From NCBI GenBank assembly GCA_018266105.1, contig JAFEBA010000054.1, positions 13,256 to 77,255 on the forward strand: a DNA stretch of 64,000 nt, in the 5' to 3' direction. The notes beneath the pieces are model-generated. The model made no database searches. It had not been told where the DNA came from and saw only the letters and a program-made list of their open reading frames with translations. This document shows, in pieces, positions 16,676 through 24,309 of the stretch. The number at the start of each line of letters is the position of its first letter. Position 1 is the stretch's first letter. The position numbers and the translations under genes are program-made. This stretch comes from a bacterium. GTDB lineage: Bacteria; Vulcanimicrobiota; Xenobia; Xenobiales; JADMJV01.

Positions 16676-17137
16676 CTATAAGTTCTGCGAAGGCTGCTGC
16701 AGGCTGACGCGCGAGAGCTTGAGCTTGCCGTCTCGTCTTACAAAATCAAAGCGACGGTTTGGCTCCCCCACCTTAGAATACATCAGGGCCGGATTGTAGT
16801 CGTGCTCGTAGATGGAGAGCGTGAACCCTTTGGACTCCAAAAACTGGGACATGGTCTTGCCTCCACGCTCCAAATTGGCAACCACCTGAGCCTTCAGAAA
16901 CAAGGTTTCGGCGGTCACTCTTTGCTCCGGGCTGACGTTGTGATCGCGAAACAAAGCCGCGATATCGACCGGGTCGATGTCGGGAGTGATCTGAAAAGTA
17001 AAGTTGTCCCACTCCACCATTTCCACGCCGCCATTGCCGGAGAAAATCACGTCGGCCAGGCCACGCATTTCGTCCGCCAGCGGGTCGGCCCAGGCGCGGG
17101 TCAGCAGCAACAGCCAAAGCAACCATCGTTTCCACAT
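16676..17137 (-). CDS. Small secreted or periplasmic protein of unknown function
   Basis: This 153-residue protein begins with a Sec signal peptide (MWKRWLLWLLLLTRAWA). I chose ATG 17137; a longer frame to 17170 adds 11 residues before the signal peptide. The mature part is mixed alpha/beta (FTFQITPDIDPVDIAALF, FDFVRRDGKLKLSRVSL) without motifs I know. Three bases separate it from the FHA-GGDEF gene, so the pair is probably one operon, and it may be a partner of that signalling protein. Function unknown. Confidence 0.7.
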   Translation of the reverse strand: MWKRWLLWLLLLTRAWADPLADEMRGLADVIFSGNGGVEMVEWDNFTFQITPDIDPVDIAALFRDHNVSPEQRVTAETLFLKAQVVANLERGGKTMSQFLESKGFTLSIYEHDYNPALMYSKVGEPNRRFDFVRRDGKLKLSRVSLQQPSQNL

Positions 17138-17182
17138 AGATACGCAATTTGACTCAAGGGCTGCCGTCACCTACCATTTGCG

Positions 17183-17875
17183 GTGTTGAGCATTTCCTTT
17201 GTCGTGCCGGCTCACAACGAGGCGGCCAATATCCAGGACTGCATTGTGGCTATTCAGCGGGCGGCCCCGGGCGCCGAGGTGGTGGTGGTGGCCGACGCCT
17301 GCACCGATCAGACGGCTCAACTGGCCAGCCAGCTGGGAGCACTGGTCGTTTTGGTGGAGCACCGCCAGATCGCCGCCACCCGCAACTCCGGTGCTCGAGC
17401 CGCCAGCGGTGACACGCTGTTTTTTGTAGACGGAGATACCCGGGTCACGCCCGCGGTGGTGCAGGCTGCTCAGGCCGCGCTGGAGGCGGGGGCTTCGGGA
17501 GGGGGCGCGCTCTTTCGCTTTGATCGTCCCGTTCCGCCTTACGCCCTGATCGCGGAGAAGCTGGCCGGACTCTTTTGTCGCCTGACCCAGATGTCGGGCG
17601 GCTGCATCCTCTACTGCACACGCTCAACCTTTGACCGCCTGGAAGGCTTCAATACCCGTCTCTACGCCGGCGAGGAACTGGACTTTGCCCATCGGGTCAA
17701 AAAGATCGGACGTTTTCGCGTGGTTCCGCACGCCGTGATCACCTCGGGTCGAAAAATCCGCCTGTATACGGGTGGAGAGCTGCTGGCCATGGTCTGGCGA
17801 CTCTTCTGGAAAGGCCCGCGCGCGCTCTATGACCGAAACGGCCTGGAGCTCTGGTACCAGCGCCGAGAAGAATAA
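17183..17875 (+). CDS. Glycosyltransferase family 2
   Basis: This 230-residue GT-A fold enzyme starts with SISFVVPAHNEAANIQDCI and holds ADACTDQTAQLA and the DXD-type VDGDTRV, which bind the nucleotide sugar and metal. FNTRLYAGEELDFAHRVKKIG supplies the ED/RxxK-type acceptor region. No transmembrane segment is obvious, so it is a soluble or membrane-associated transferase, possibly for a surface glycan or lipid. The start is GTG 17183, directly followed by TTG 17186 as an alternative; no ATG is available. It stands alone, with the shared hairpin at 17878-17901 just downstream. Confidence 0.9.
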   Translation: MLSISFVVPAHNEAANIQDCIVAIQRAAPGAEVVVVADACTDQTAQLASQLGALVVLVEHRQIAATRNSGARAASGDTLFFVDGDTRVTPAVVQAAQAALEAGASGGGALFRFDRPVPPYALIAEKLAGLFCRLTQMSGGCILYCTRSTFDRLEGFNTRLYAGEELDFAHRVKKIGRFRVVPHAVITSGRKIRLYTGGELLAMVWRLFWKGPRALYDRNGLELWYQRREE

Positions 17876-17877
17876 AA

Positions 17878-17901
17878 GAGCCGGCCTGAAGAGGCCGGCT
17901 C
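17878..17901 (-). terminator. Bidirectional intrinsic terminator after tmRNA and GT2
   Basis: A 10-bp perfect stem, GAGCCGGCCT and its complement, closes a GAAG loop. On the minus strand it lies two bases after the tmRNA 3' end and is followed by TTTTATT, a good terminator. On the plus strand it follows the GT2 stop codon by two bases, although no T-run follows there. Confidence 0.9.
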
Positions 17902-17903
17902 AG

Positions 17904-18260
17904 TGGTGGAGGTGGCGGGAGTTGAACCCGCGTCCGGAAAAGACCTTACCTGAGAATCTACGAGTGTAGCCCCGAATTTAGTCTCGGCTTACAAGGCTCC
18001 TCGGAGCAAGATCCTTACAAGCCATGTCTTCTATCTTCTCCCCGAGAGAACAAAGACCGATCCTCTCATAGGCAGCCGATATAGTTTGATGCCCTAACTC
18101 GCCCTATCGGCGAAACAAGCTAAGACACGCGGCACTAGGCCGCGAGAGCCAGCTGTGGCTGTCTCTTGGCGTTTATACAAGTTGCGACTTATTAACGAGC
18201 TTTCGCCAACTCGACTCGCCTCCCAGGTCTCATCGTTCCCCGTCGAAACCGGTCACCCCC
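17904..18260 (-). ncRNA. ssrA: Transfer-messenger RNA (tmRNA)
   Basis: The minus strand gives the one-piece tmRNA layout. The 5' end GGGGGTGACCGGTTTCGACG is at 18260-18241 and the tRNA-like 3' end GGGTTCAACTCCCGCCACC is followed by TCCACCA, ending at 17904. Length is about 357 bases, typical for the family. The tag reading frame begins at GCA (18185-18183) after AAGTC and ends at TAG (18137-18135), encoding ATCINAKRQPQLALAA, with the expected ALAA degron. Its pairing partner SmpB is not in the window. The tag with a Cys and many basic residues is unusual. Confidence 0.97.
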
Positions 18261-18272
18261 AAGAAGATTGCC

Positions 18273-18301
18273 AGTGTAGCAACAACGGATAGAACTGTCA
18301 C
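18273..18301 (-). promoter_or_regulatory. Candidate sigma-70 type promoter of ssrA
   Basis: On the minus strand, GTGACA (-35, 18301-18296) and TACACT (-10, 18278-18273) are separated by exactly 17 bases. Transcription would begin a few bases before the mature tmRNA 5' end. Five of six and four of six positions match the standard consensus. Confidence 0.6.
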
Positions 18302-18329
18302 CTGGCCAACAAAAGTTCCCTGCTTTATT

Positions 18330-19433
18330 TTAGAACAGTGAATCCTGACGGGTAGGCCACTCCACCGTAGCGGGCTGCTTGAAAATCGACTCGTCCAGCA
18401 CCAGTTGCTCTCCATAGTTCTCGGCCGGCGATGAGTCCGCGGGCTTGCGGCCCAGAATCTGACCGACCTTCTGATAGACCTCAGCTTCGCTCACGATTTG
18501 CAAATGGTTATAGCGAAACATCTGAAAATCGCGAAAGTCCGGGTGGCCGGCCGGCAGTCCATTGTCGGCCGCAACAAACATCGGGGTGTCGCCCAGTTGA
18601 GCCCGCTCGGCGGCCACCATCCCGTCTCCGTTGGAGGCCAGCTTCCAGGTCTTGTCTGGTGTGGGCAAGCCGACTCCGCTGATGATCGTGGCCGACTGCA
18701 GCCTTTGCCGGTCCTGCTCCCAGGTCGCATTCAAAGCGCGCACATAGTCGCCGTCGGCCCTGAGAGACTCGAGGGCGCCGTTCTCGGGGTAGCGACCCAG
18801 GCCCAGTTTGTCCAGTTTCAGCAACAAATCGGCTCCATAGGCGCCCTGATTGGGCGGGGAGATCATGATCAGATTAGCCATCGCATCCTCGCCGTCTTGA
18901 AGGGCCTGGCGAGCCTGGTAAGCGCCCATACTGTGGGTGATGACATCCACCTGTCCGGACCCGGTGGCGCCACGAATCTTGGAAATGGCCTCGGAAACCT
19001 CTTTGCCGTTCTCGGCCGGGCTGGCCAGATTGTCGGTCAGATTTAAGATAAAGACTTTACCCGGAAAGGGCCGTGACAGCTGTTCCGTATAGAATTCGAC
19101 ATCCTGTCCCGGTCGGTAGACGCCCCCGTAAGGGTTTTCCGGGTTGGAACAAAGATAGTTCTTCATGTTGACCCAGGTGTCCGCCTGTTGGGCCAGGCCG
19201 TGTACCAGCAGGACCGGACGCCGCAAAGTGGGAGCCTTGAGATCCAAAGCCAGTTCGGGTTGGATAATAGAAGGCAAAGGCTCGGCGGCCGGGCCCAGGC
19301 TGTCGCACACCTCTTGGGCGGTCTTACGTCGGTTGAGAGCGGCGGCGACAGGCACCTTGAACCAGGAAGCGATCTTCACTCGACCATCAAGCCACAGCCC
19401 GGTGAAATTATCCTGAAGCGGGAAACGGTCCAA
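18330..19433 (-). CDS. Alpha/beta hydrolase (lipase/esterase-like)
   Basis: This 367-residue protein has the elements of a lipase-type alpha/beta hydrolase: a strand and oxyanion loop RPVLLVHGLAQQADTW, the nucleophile elbow VDVITHSMGAYQAR (Ser in THSMG) and a late NHLQIV that may supply the catalytic His. VEFYTEQLSRPFPGKVFILNLTD precedes the elbow, as in triacylglycerol lipases. No signal peptide is visible, although such lipases are often exported. The TTG start at 19433 is the longest frame and has no clear ribosome site, so the true start may lie within the first 50 codons. It is divergent from the alkyltransferase-like gene. Confidence 0.8.
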   Translation of the reverse strand: MDRFPLQDNFTGLWLDGRVKIASWFKVPVAAALNRRKTAQEVCDSLGPAAEPLPSIIQPELALDLKAPTLRRPVLLVHGLAQQADTWVNMKNYLCSNPENPYGGVYRPGQDVEFYTEQLSRPFPGKVFILNLTDNLASPAENGKEVSEAISKIRGATGSGQVDVITHSMGAYQARQALQDGEDAMANLIMISPPNQGAYGADLLLKLDKLGLGRYPENGALESLRADGDYVRALNATWEQDRQRLQSATIISGVGLPTPDKTWKLASNGDGMVAAERAQLGDTPMFVAADNGLPAGHPDFRDFQMFRYNHLQIVSEAEVYQKVGQILGRKPADSSPAENYGEQLVLDESIFKQPATVEWPTRQDSLF

Positions 19434-19453
19434 AATATGCTTAAGCTCCGCCC

Positions 19454-19756
19454 GTGGATTTTTCAGAACGGGTGCTGAACATCATCCGGGCGGTGCCGCC
19501 CGGTATGGTGGCGACTTACGGCCAGATTGCCGCCCTGGCGGGCTATCCGAAAAGGGCCCGGCAGGTTGGGCACCTTCTCAAGAACTGCCCCAAAGACGTG
19601 CCCTGGCATCGTGTGCTGGGAGCTGGTGGCTCGCTACGCACCCAACCGCCGCAAAGGCAGCTGGAGCGACTGAGAGACGAAGGGGTGAGCACCCAAAGCC
19701 AGCGCATCAATCTGAAACAATACGGATGGAAACCGGGACCTCTAGCCTTTTTATAG
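19454..19756 (+). CDS. Alkyltransferase-like (ATL) DNA repair protein
   Basis: This 100-residue protein is a stand-alone O6-alkylguanine transferase DNA-binding domain. It keeps the HTH segment GMVATYGQIAALAGYPKRARQVG with the finger Arg (R36), but the catalytic Cys of PCHRV is replaced by Trp (PWHRV, W51). ATL proteins bind O6-alkylguanine and hand the lesion to nucleotide excision repair instead of removing the alkyl group. Length equals known ATLs. The start is GTG. Its end overlaps the convergent nucleotidase-like gene by six bases. Confidence 0.93.
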   Translation: MDFSERVLNIIRAVPPGMVATYGQIAALAGYPKRARQVGHLLKNCPKDVPWHRVLGAGGSLRTQPPQRQLERLRDEGVSTQSQRINLKQYGWKPGPLAFL

Positions 19757-21184
19757 AGCGGTCGCGTGCTGAATATAGCCCTGGACCACCTCGCGCAGCG
19801 TGCCCAGGTCGCGCACGATGTTGGCCATTCCGGCTTTAAAGTAACCCAGACCGCCGCCCACCAGATAGTCCGAGGTTCCCACCTTCAGCTCGCGGTCAGG
19901 GTCGACAGCGCAGGCCACCGTGTCGGTGTAGGTTTCAAGATGACCCATCAGCGGTCCGAAACGTGAGCGGTCGGCTTCAAACTCTGCTCGCGGCACGTTC
20001 TCCACCAGCGTGGTTTGCTGGTTCTCTCGGTCCCCGGCCAGAACGAAGCGGCCACAGGCGGTCAGACTGCTCTGATCCAGGCGACGCAGGCTCTCCTTAT
20101 AAATCTCGGCCACTTCGGAGGCTTTCATGTTGACCGTAACCAGGCGATTATCAAAGGGGAAAGCGTTGAAAACGTCACGCTTGGTGACCTGTCCGGAGGG
20201 CAGACCGGCCCGGATGGTCTTCTGATTCATCATCACTACATCCACACCCGAAGCCTCCACCGAAGCGTGCGAGAGCAGGCTTTCCATGTCGTCGCCCAAG
20301 GTATTTGGGTCGGTCCGGTACTCGTGGGAGAGATTTCCGACGGGCTCATTCATGGCCACGTTCACTTCATGAGCAGTGCGCTTCAGGTACCTGGTGACCC
20401 CGCCCACTCCCGGGGCCTGGTCATTGGCCTTGATGAGGTGATATTGAAAGTTGCGAATGCCTTCATTGCCAGGCTCCACACTGAAATCGAAGCGGCCCAT
20501 TGAATTACGGAAACACCCGGGGTGGGCAATCAGGGTCTTACCCACCTGCTCGGGCTGCTCCAGAGCATCGTGAGTGTGGCCGCCCAAGATGAAGTCAAGT
20601 CCGGGTACGGATTCGGCCAGCCGGCGGTCGGCCGGCAGGCCCAGGTGAGAAATCACGCCCACCACCTGGGCGCCCTGAGCTTTGAGTTGCGCCAGCTCAC
20701 GCTGAACGCTGGCCACCGGGTCGGTAATGTTCAGACCGGCCATCTGTTCTTTCGGGTTGATGACCATGGTTTCCGGAGTGGTGACGCCGACCAGGCCCAC
20801 TTTCACGCCGTTGAGTTCGAACAGGTGGGATGGCCGGGTGTTTTCCAGGGGAGCGTTTTTCTCGGTATCCACCACGTTGGAAACCAGCACTTTACAGGGG
20901 GCTTTGCGCACCCACTCCTTGACCACGGCGGTACCCCGATCGAAATCGTGGTTCCCCAGCGTCATCGCGCCATAGCCGGCTCTGGCCATCAAATCACGAG
21001 AACCGTTCAGTCCCAAAACCCCGGTTTCAGCTGAGCCCTCGAACACGTCCCCCGAGGAAAGCAAGAGTGTGCCGTTTGGGTTGGCCTGGCGAGCTTCTTT
21101 GACTTCGCGCTGCAGACGGGCGGCGGGTTGCAGATAGCCATGCTCATCCGAGGTGAAGAGGAGAGTGACGTGTCCGGTTTTCAT
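19751..21184 (-). CDS. 5'-nucleotidase/UshA-family metallophosphoesterase without a signal peptide
   Basis: The 477-residue protein has the metallophosphatase core: TSDEHGYLQP, SSGDVFEGSAE, TLGNHDFDRG, VISHLGLPADRRL and LGGHTHD, which supply the two-metal ligands. A C-terminal 5'-nucleotidase domain follows, including VVMMNQKTIRAGLPSG and DVFNAFPFDN. It would hydrolyse nucleotide 5'-phosphates or related esters. UshA-type enzymes are normally periplasmic, but this one starts MKTGHVTLLFTSDEHG with no signal peptide, so either it is cytoplasmic or it is exported another way. It is transcribed divergently from the small ORF and marR. Confidence 0.9.
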   Translation of the reverse strand: MKTGHVTLLFTSDEHGYLQPAARLQREVKEARQANPNGTLLLSSGDVFEGSAETGVLGLNGSRDLMARAGYGAMTLGNHDFDRGTAVVKEWVRKAPCKVLVSNVVDTEKNAPLENTRPSHLFELNGVKVGLVGVTTPETMVINPKEQMAGLNITDPVASVQRELAQLKAQGAQVVGVISHLGLPADRRLAESVPGLDFILGGHTHDALEQPEQVGKTLIAHPGCFRNSMGRFDFSVEPGNEGIRNFQYHLIKANDQAPGVGGVTRYLKRTAHEVNVAMNEPVGNLSHEYRTDPNTLGDDMESLLSHASVEASGVDVVMMNQKTIRAGLPSGQVTKRDVFNAFPFDNRLVTVNMKASEVAEIYKESLRRLDQSSLTACGRFVLAGDRENQQTTLVENVPRAEFEADRSRFGPLMGHLETYTDTVACAVDPDRELKVGTSDYLVGGGLGYFKAGMANIVRDLGTLREVVQGYIQHATAL

Positions 21185-21216
21185 GGCCAGAGAATAGCCA
21201 GACGGTCAGAAAAATC

Positions 21217-21231
21217 CCGGAAAATTTCCGG
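21217..21231. promoter_or_regulatory. Perfect 15-bp dyad between nucleotidase and marR genes
   Basis: CCGGAAAATTTCCGG has seven-base arms around a central A. It lies 33 bases upstream of the nucleotidase-like start and about 100 bases upstream of the divergent small ORF/marR start. A direct repeat of AACGTT follows at 21259-21275. Either could be a binding site of the adjacent MarR protein; this is inference from position and symmetry. Confidence 0.4.
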
Positions 21232-21331
21232 CACAAAATATTAACTCAGCCGGTCCTAAACGTTAACGAAACGTTGCTAGATAAACAACCTTTGAGAGGG
21301 AAAAGAAAAGCACCGAGGAGGCGAACACACA

Positions 21332-21469
21332 TTGTACACTTTCACACACATGGACCAGCCCCAATCTCCCGCTCGCGAGGAAAAACAAGATCGAGCTGAA
21401 TGTCTGCGACTTCTTGCCCAACGCATGCTGAATCTGCAGTGGGCCCTGGGGGACGAGGAGCCCGTCTAG
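21332..21469 (+). CDS. Candidate small protein upstream of marR
   Basis: A 45-codon frame starts at TTG 21332, ten bases after AGGAGG (21316-21321), and ends at 21469, seven bases before the marR start. The peptide (MYTFTHMDQPQSPAREE..., later LRLLAQRMLNLQWALGDEE) could form an amphipathic helix. An internal ATG at 21350 is an alternative start. It may be a leader peptide or a real small protein co-expressed with MarR. I recognise no homologue. Confidence 0.45.
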   Translation: MYTFTHMDQPQSPAREEKQDRAECLRLLAQRMLNLQWALGDEEPV

Positions 21470-21476
21470 CCCTCCT

Positions 21477-21950
21477 TTGGAGCCCTCCACCCAGGAACAA
21501 GTCGAGACCTGGAATCTGCTCATGCGCATGCAGACGCGCATTTTGATCCAGGTTGAAAGCGAATTTGAAAGAGCCGGCCTGATCAGCTACCGCGCCTACG
21601 AGGTGCTGGTGGCCCTGATGCAGGCCCCCGGTCAACAACTCCGATTGAGCGAACTGGCCGAACGAGTCGGTCTCTCGCGCAGCGGCTTGACCCGCATGGC
21701 CGATCGACTGGAAAGGGACCAACTCCTCCAGCGCGACCGATCTCCCCTAGACGGTCGCGGCATCAACGCTCACCTGAGCCCCCGCGGCCGGGAGGCCGTT
21801 CGAGCCGCCTGGCCAACCTTCCAGACCTGTGTCCAACAATGGCTGGGGCAAAGCCTGGACCCACAAGAACGCCATTTGATGCGCGGGCTCTGTCGGCGCA
21901 TTTTGGGCCTGCCCGAGCTGACCTTCGAATCTCAGGAAAGCTGGGATTAA
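21477..21950 (+). CDS. MarR-family transcriptional regulator
   Basis: This 157-residue protein has the MarR winged-helix: an N-terminal dimer helix (VETWNLLMRMQTRILIQVESEF), the recognition HTH (LRLSELAERVGLSRSGLTRMADRLE) and a wing with the typical DRSPLDGRGINAHLSPRGRE. Such proteins are dimeric repressors released by small aromatic or oxidising ligands. The start is TTG. Its 3' end overlaps the convergent gene by four bases. The dyads at 21217-21231 and the AACGTT repeats make the adjacent intergenic region its likely operator. Confidence 0.92.
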   Translation: MEPSTQEQVETWNLLMRMQTRILIQVESEFERAGLISYRAYEVLVALMQAPGQQLRLSELAERVGLSRSGLTRMADRLERDQLLQRDRSPLDGRGINAHLSPRGREAVRAAWPTFQTCVQQWLGQSLDPQERHLMRGLCRRILGLPELTFESQESWD

Positions 21951-22747
21951 AAGTCGAGGTGGTCTTTCTCGACCGAGTCAGTGACCTGGCCGGGCTCAAA
22001 GGTAAATAACCGCTCGGGATGGGTCAGACGCACGAACTTCAGGTCAGCAATCGTCTCGGCTGAGACCGTATGGTCGGCCAGGCCATTGGTGCTGGCCTGG
22101 CTGGAAAAGAAGGAAACCTCCAGATCGTCTCCGGCACTTCGGCTATAGCCAAGGAAAACCACGCTGTGTCCGTTGCCGCTTTTCCAGCTGATGTTGACGA
22201 AATCTCCCGGGAGGGCTTCACGAGCCGGGACCTCCTCCCCCATTCCCAGGTATTGCACCAGACAGAACTGGCTCCCGTAGCCATCCGCGTTCCACCAGCC
22301 CCAGGCCTTGACTCGATCCTCGCGCCGGCCTCCGTCCGGCTCTTGCATCCGCATCAGTTCAAGGCGCCGGTCGTCCAGTTTGTGACCGGGAAAGATCGCG
22401 TTAAGAGCTTCCACCAGTACGGTGTAGCTGGACCCAGAACAATAACTGGTGGTGCGGGGCGGGACGAGCAAGGGAGAACCCAGCAGCTGCAAAGGATAGC
22501 CAATGGGCGACTCGGCCGGCACCGCCCTCAGGCCGGTGAAATACCCCCCACCCTGAGGTGCGCTGGCCTGGACTTTATCGATGGCCTGAAGAACGTAGGC
22601 ATTGTAGCCCTTGGTGTCCGCTCCCAACAGCTCCAGGTGACGCTGATGGTGCATCCCCTCCGGAAGCCTTCCGGCGGGAAGATAGTAGGGAGTCTCCGCC
22701 CAGGCCAGACCGAAGAGCAAACCAACACATAGCAATGCGCGCAACAT
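21947..22747 (-). CDS. Secreted protein with NlpC/P60- or CHAP-like cysteine amidase features
   Basis: The 266-residue product starts with a Sec signal peptide (MLRALLCVGLLFGLAWA). I chose ATG 22747, since the longer frame from 22810 would bury that signal. A central YCSGSSYTVLVEAL could be the nucleophile Cys helix and GNGHSVVFLGYS the following His strand of a papain-like NlpC/P60 or CHAP domain; ALPGDFVNISW just before the His strand is also typical. It would then cut peptidoglycan stem peptides, though motif spacing is only approximate. Function is provisional. Confidence 0.6.
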   Translation of the reverse strand: MLRALLCVGLLFGLAWAETPYYLPAGRLPEGMHHQRHLELLGADTKGYNAYVLQAIDKVQASAPQGGGYFTGLRAVPAESPIGYPLQLLGSPLLVPPRTTSYCSGSSYTVLVEALNAIFPGHKLDDRRLELMRMQEPDGGRREDRVKAWGWWNADGYGSQFCLVQYLGMGEEVPAREALPGDFVNISWKSGNGHSVVFLGYSRSAGDDLEVSFFSSQASTNGLADHTVSAETIADLKFVRLTHPERLFTFEPGQVTDSVEKDHLDF

Positions 22748-22802
22748 TTCCGTTGGTTCCCTTCGCCGGAGGGCCCGGCCTGCTGGAAGGGAATAGCTCT
22801 TC

Positions 22803-23138
22803 ATGCGCAACTACCCCCGCCTGGGCGGCCTGTTTCTGCTGGCCCTCTCCGGCTACCTGACCAAGCTAACCATCTATGACCCCTGGCAGCTGGCCGCGGC
22901 CGGCTCGCCTTCGGTGTATCTGCACGAGAAGGGGGTTGCCCTGTCGATTGCCTTTGGCCTGCTGGGCCTATCGCTGGTGCTCTTCGGATCGGTCATCCAG
23001 GGCCCGCTCATCGTTCACCCTGAAACCCGCAAGCTTTCACCCCTCGGATATGCATTCTCACTGGGGATTCTGGCCGCCGGCTTGATCTTTGATTGGTGGT
23101 TCAAAACCAAACTGGGGGAAATGGGGTATTCATTTTGA
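22803..23138 (+). CDS. Small integral membrane protein
   Basis: This 111-residue protein has three hydrophobic segments (LGGLFLLALSGYL, ALSIAFGLLGLSLVLFGSVI, YAFSLGILAAGLIFDWWF), so it is an inner-membrane protein, with no motif I recognise. GGAAGGGAA upstream supports the ATG. It overlaps the next gene by four bases (TTGA), and that gene is coupled to a larger membrane protein, so the three probably form a small operon. Confidence 0.65.
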   Translation: MRNYPRLGGLFLLALSGYLTKLTIYDPWQLAAAGSPSVYLHEKGVALSIAFGLLGLSLVLFGSVIQGPLIVHPETRKLSPLGYAFSLGILAAGLIFDWWFKTKLGEMGYSF

Positions 23139-23521
23139 CCATACCAGACAGTCTGCAAGACTACTTCAAGGCCATTCGCAACCATGATCGAGAGGCCTGG
23201 CTGGCCAGCTTTAGCGACCAACCGGGGCTTTCTCAAGTCGATCCGGTGGGCTCTCCGGCCCGCAGCAGCAAGGCCGAAATCGGCGCCTTCTGGGATCAGA
23301 TTCACCAGCTTTTTGCCAGAGTCGAACTGGAAGCCGGCACCGCCTTTCCGGGAGGAGCCTCCGAGCTGGCGCTGACCTGGAAAGGTCGAGGCAGGGGACA
23401 CAATGGAGTGGACGTCGAGTTTGAGGGTATCGACGTGGTTCGCCTGGATTCAATCGGAAAAATTCTTACTCTGGATGCCTATTGGGACGCCCAGGCTACT
23501 CTCTCAAAATTGATGCCCTGA
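23135..23521 (+). CDS. NTF2/SnoaL-like protein
   Basis: Starting at TTG 23135, which overlaps the previous stop as TTGA, the product has 128 residues. IPDSLQDYFKAIRNHDREAWLASFSDQ, the PVGSPARSSKAEIGAFWDQI helix and the later VDVEFEGIDVVRLDSIGKI strand with DAYWDAQ match the cone-shaped NTF2/SnoaL fold (steroid isomerase-like). Members range from enzymes to ligand-binding proteins, and the catalytic residues are not obvious here. Its end overlaps the YndJ-like gene, suggesting a joint role. Confidence 0.8.
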   Translation: MTIPDSLQDYFKAIRNHDREAWLASFSDQPGLSQVDPVGSPARSSKAEIGAFWDQIHQLFARVELEAGTAFPGGASELALTWKGRGRGHNGVDVEFEGIDVVRLDSIGKILTLDAYWDAQATLSKLMP

Positions 23522-24309
23522 GAGCCGCCTGGCCCCTGCTCGGGCTGCTGGCCGGGCTCCCACCGCCGGCCAGCCTGCGTTGTGCTCAATGGATTTTGCT
23601 CTGGGGCGTCAGCCTGGTGGCCCCACTTGCGCTGAGGCTGGTCGGTCAACGCAGCTGGCTGCTCGACCTGACCGCCCCACTCATGTTGCTGGGCTACCTC
23701 TGGGAGGGAAACTGGCTGGTGGCGGCCAGCGCGCTCTGGCTGGCCTGCACACTGCAGATGGCCTGGGAAGTGCGAGAGGGCGAGTGGACCACCCGGCTGG
23801 CGTTCTACTACGCCCCGGTGGGTGGAATCTGGGCTGTGGCCTCTGCCTGGAAACACGGGCTGATGGGCTTTGACCCGCTGATGACACTGCTGACCGCCAA
23901 CCATTTTCTTTACGTCACTCTGGGGGCCATGGTCTGGGCCGGACAGGCCGCCCCTCGCTCCTACCCCGCGCGGCTGATGTGGATTACACCGGCCTTTGTG
24001 GCGGCCGGCATTACCCTGACTCACTGGCTGGGCCACCCCACCTGGCTGGAAGGGGGCGCCGTGACTCTGCAGGTCATCGCCACTGTAGGTGTCAGCCTGA
24101 TCTGGCTGTGGCGGGGTGACGGCCTCGTCCTGAAAGTCTCGGCCCTATGTTCCTTGCTGACCATGGTGCTGGCCTTGAACTATGCCTGGGGCCGCCTGCT
24201 GGGAATGCCCCATCTGGACCTGGCCTGGATGATTCCCTATCACGGGCTGGTCAATGCCCTGGGCTTTGTAACCCTGGGTCTTTTGGGCTGGAACTACAGG
24301 GCCGCGTAA
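23482..24309 (+). CDS. YndJ-like multispanning membrane protein
   Basis: This 275-residue protein contains about seven to eight hydrophobic helices and ends with MIPYHGLVNALGFVTLGLLGW. The pair of segments LTANHFLYVTLGAMVW and the YHGLVNALGF motif resembles the uncharacterised YndJ family, where such HF and HG.NA signatures occur; I hold this loosely. The TTG start at 23482 overlaps the NTF2-like gene by 40 bases. A start nearer 23509 cannot be excluded. Its 3' end overlaps the convergent yebC-like gene by 16 bases. Confidence 0.7.
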   Translation: MGRPGYSLKIDALRAAWPLLGLLAGLPPPASLRCAQWILLWGVSLVAPLALRLVGQRSWLLDLTAPLMLLGYLWEGNWLVAASALWLACTLQMAWEVREGEWTTRLAFYYAPVGGIWAVASAWKHGLMGFDPLMTLLTANHFLYVTLGAMVWAGQAAPRSYPARLMWITPAFVAAGITLTHWLGHPTWLEGGAVTLQVIATVGVSLIWLWRGDGLVLKVSALCSLLTMVLALNYAWGRLLGMPHLDLAWMIPYHGLVNALGFVTLGLLGWNYRAA

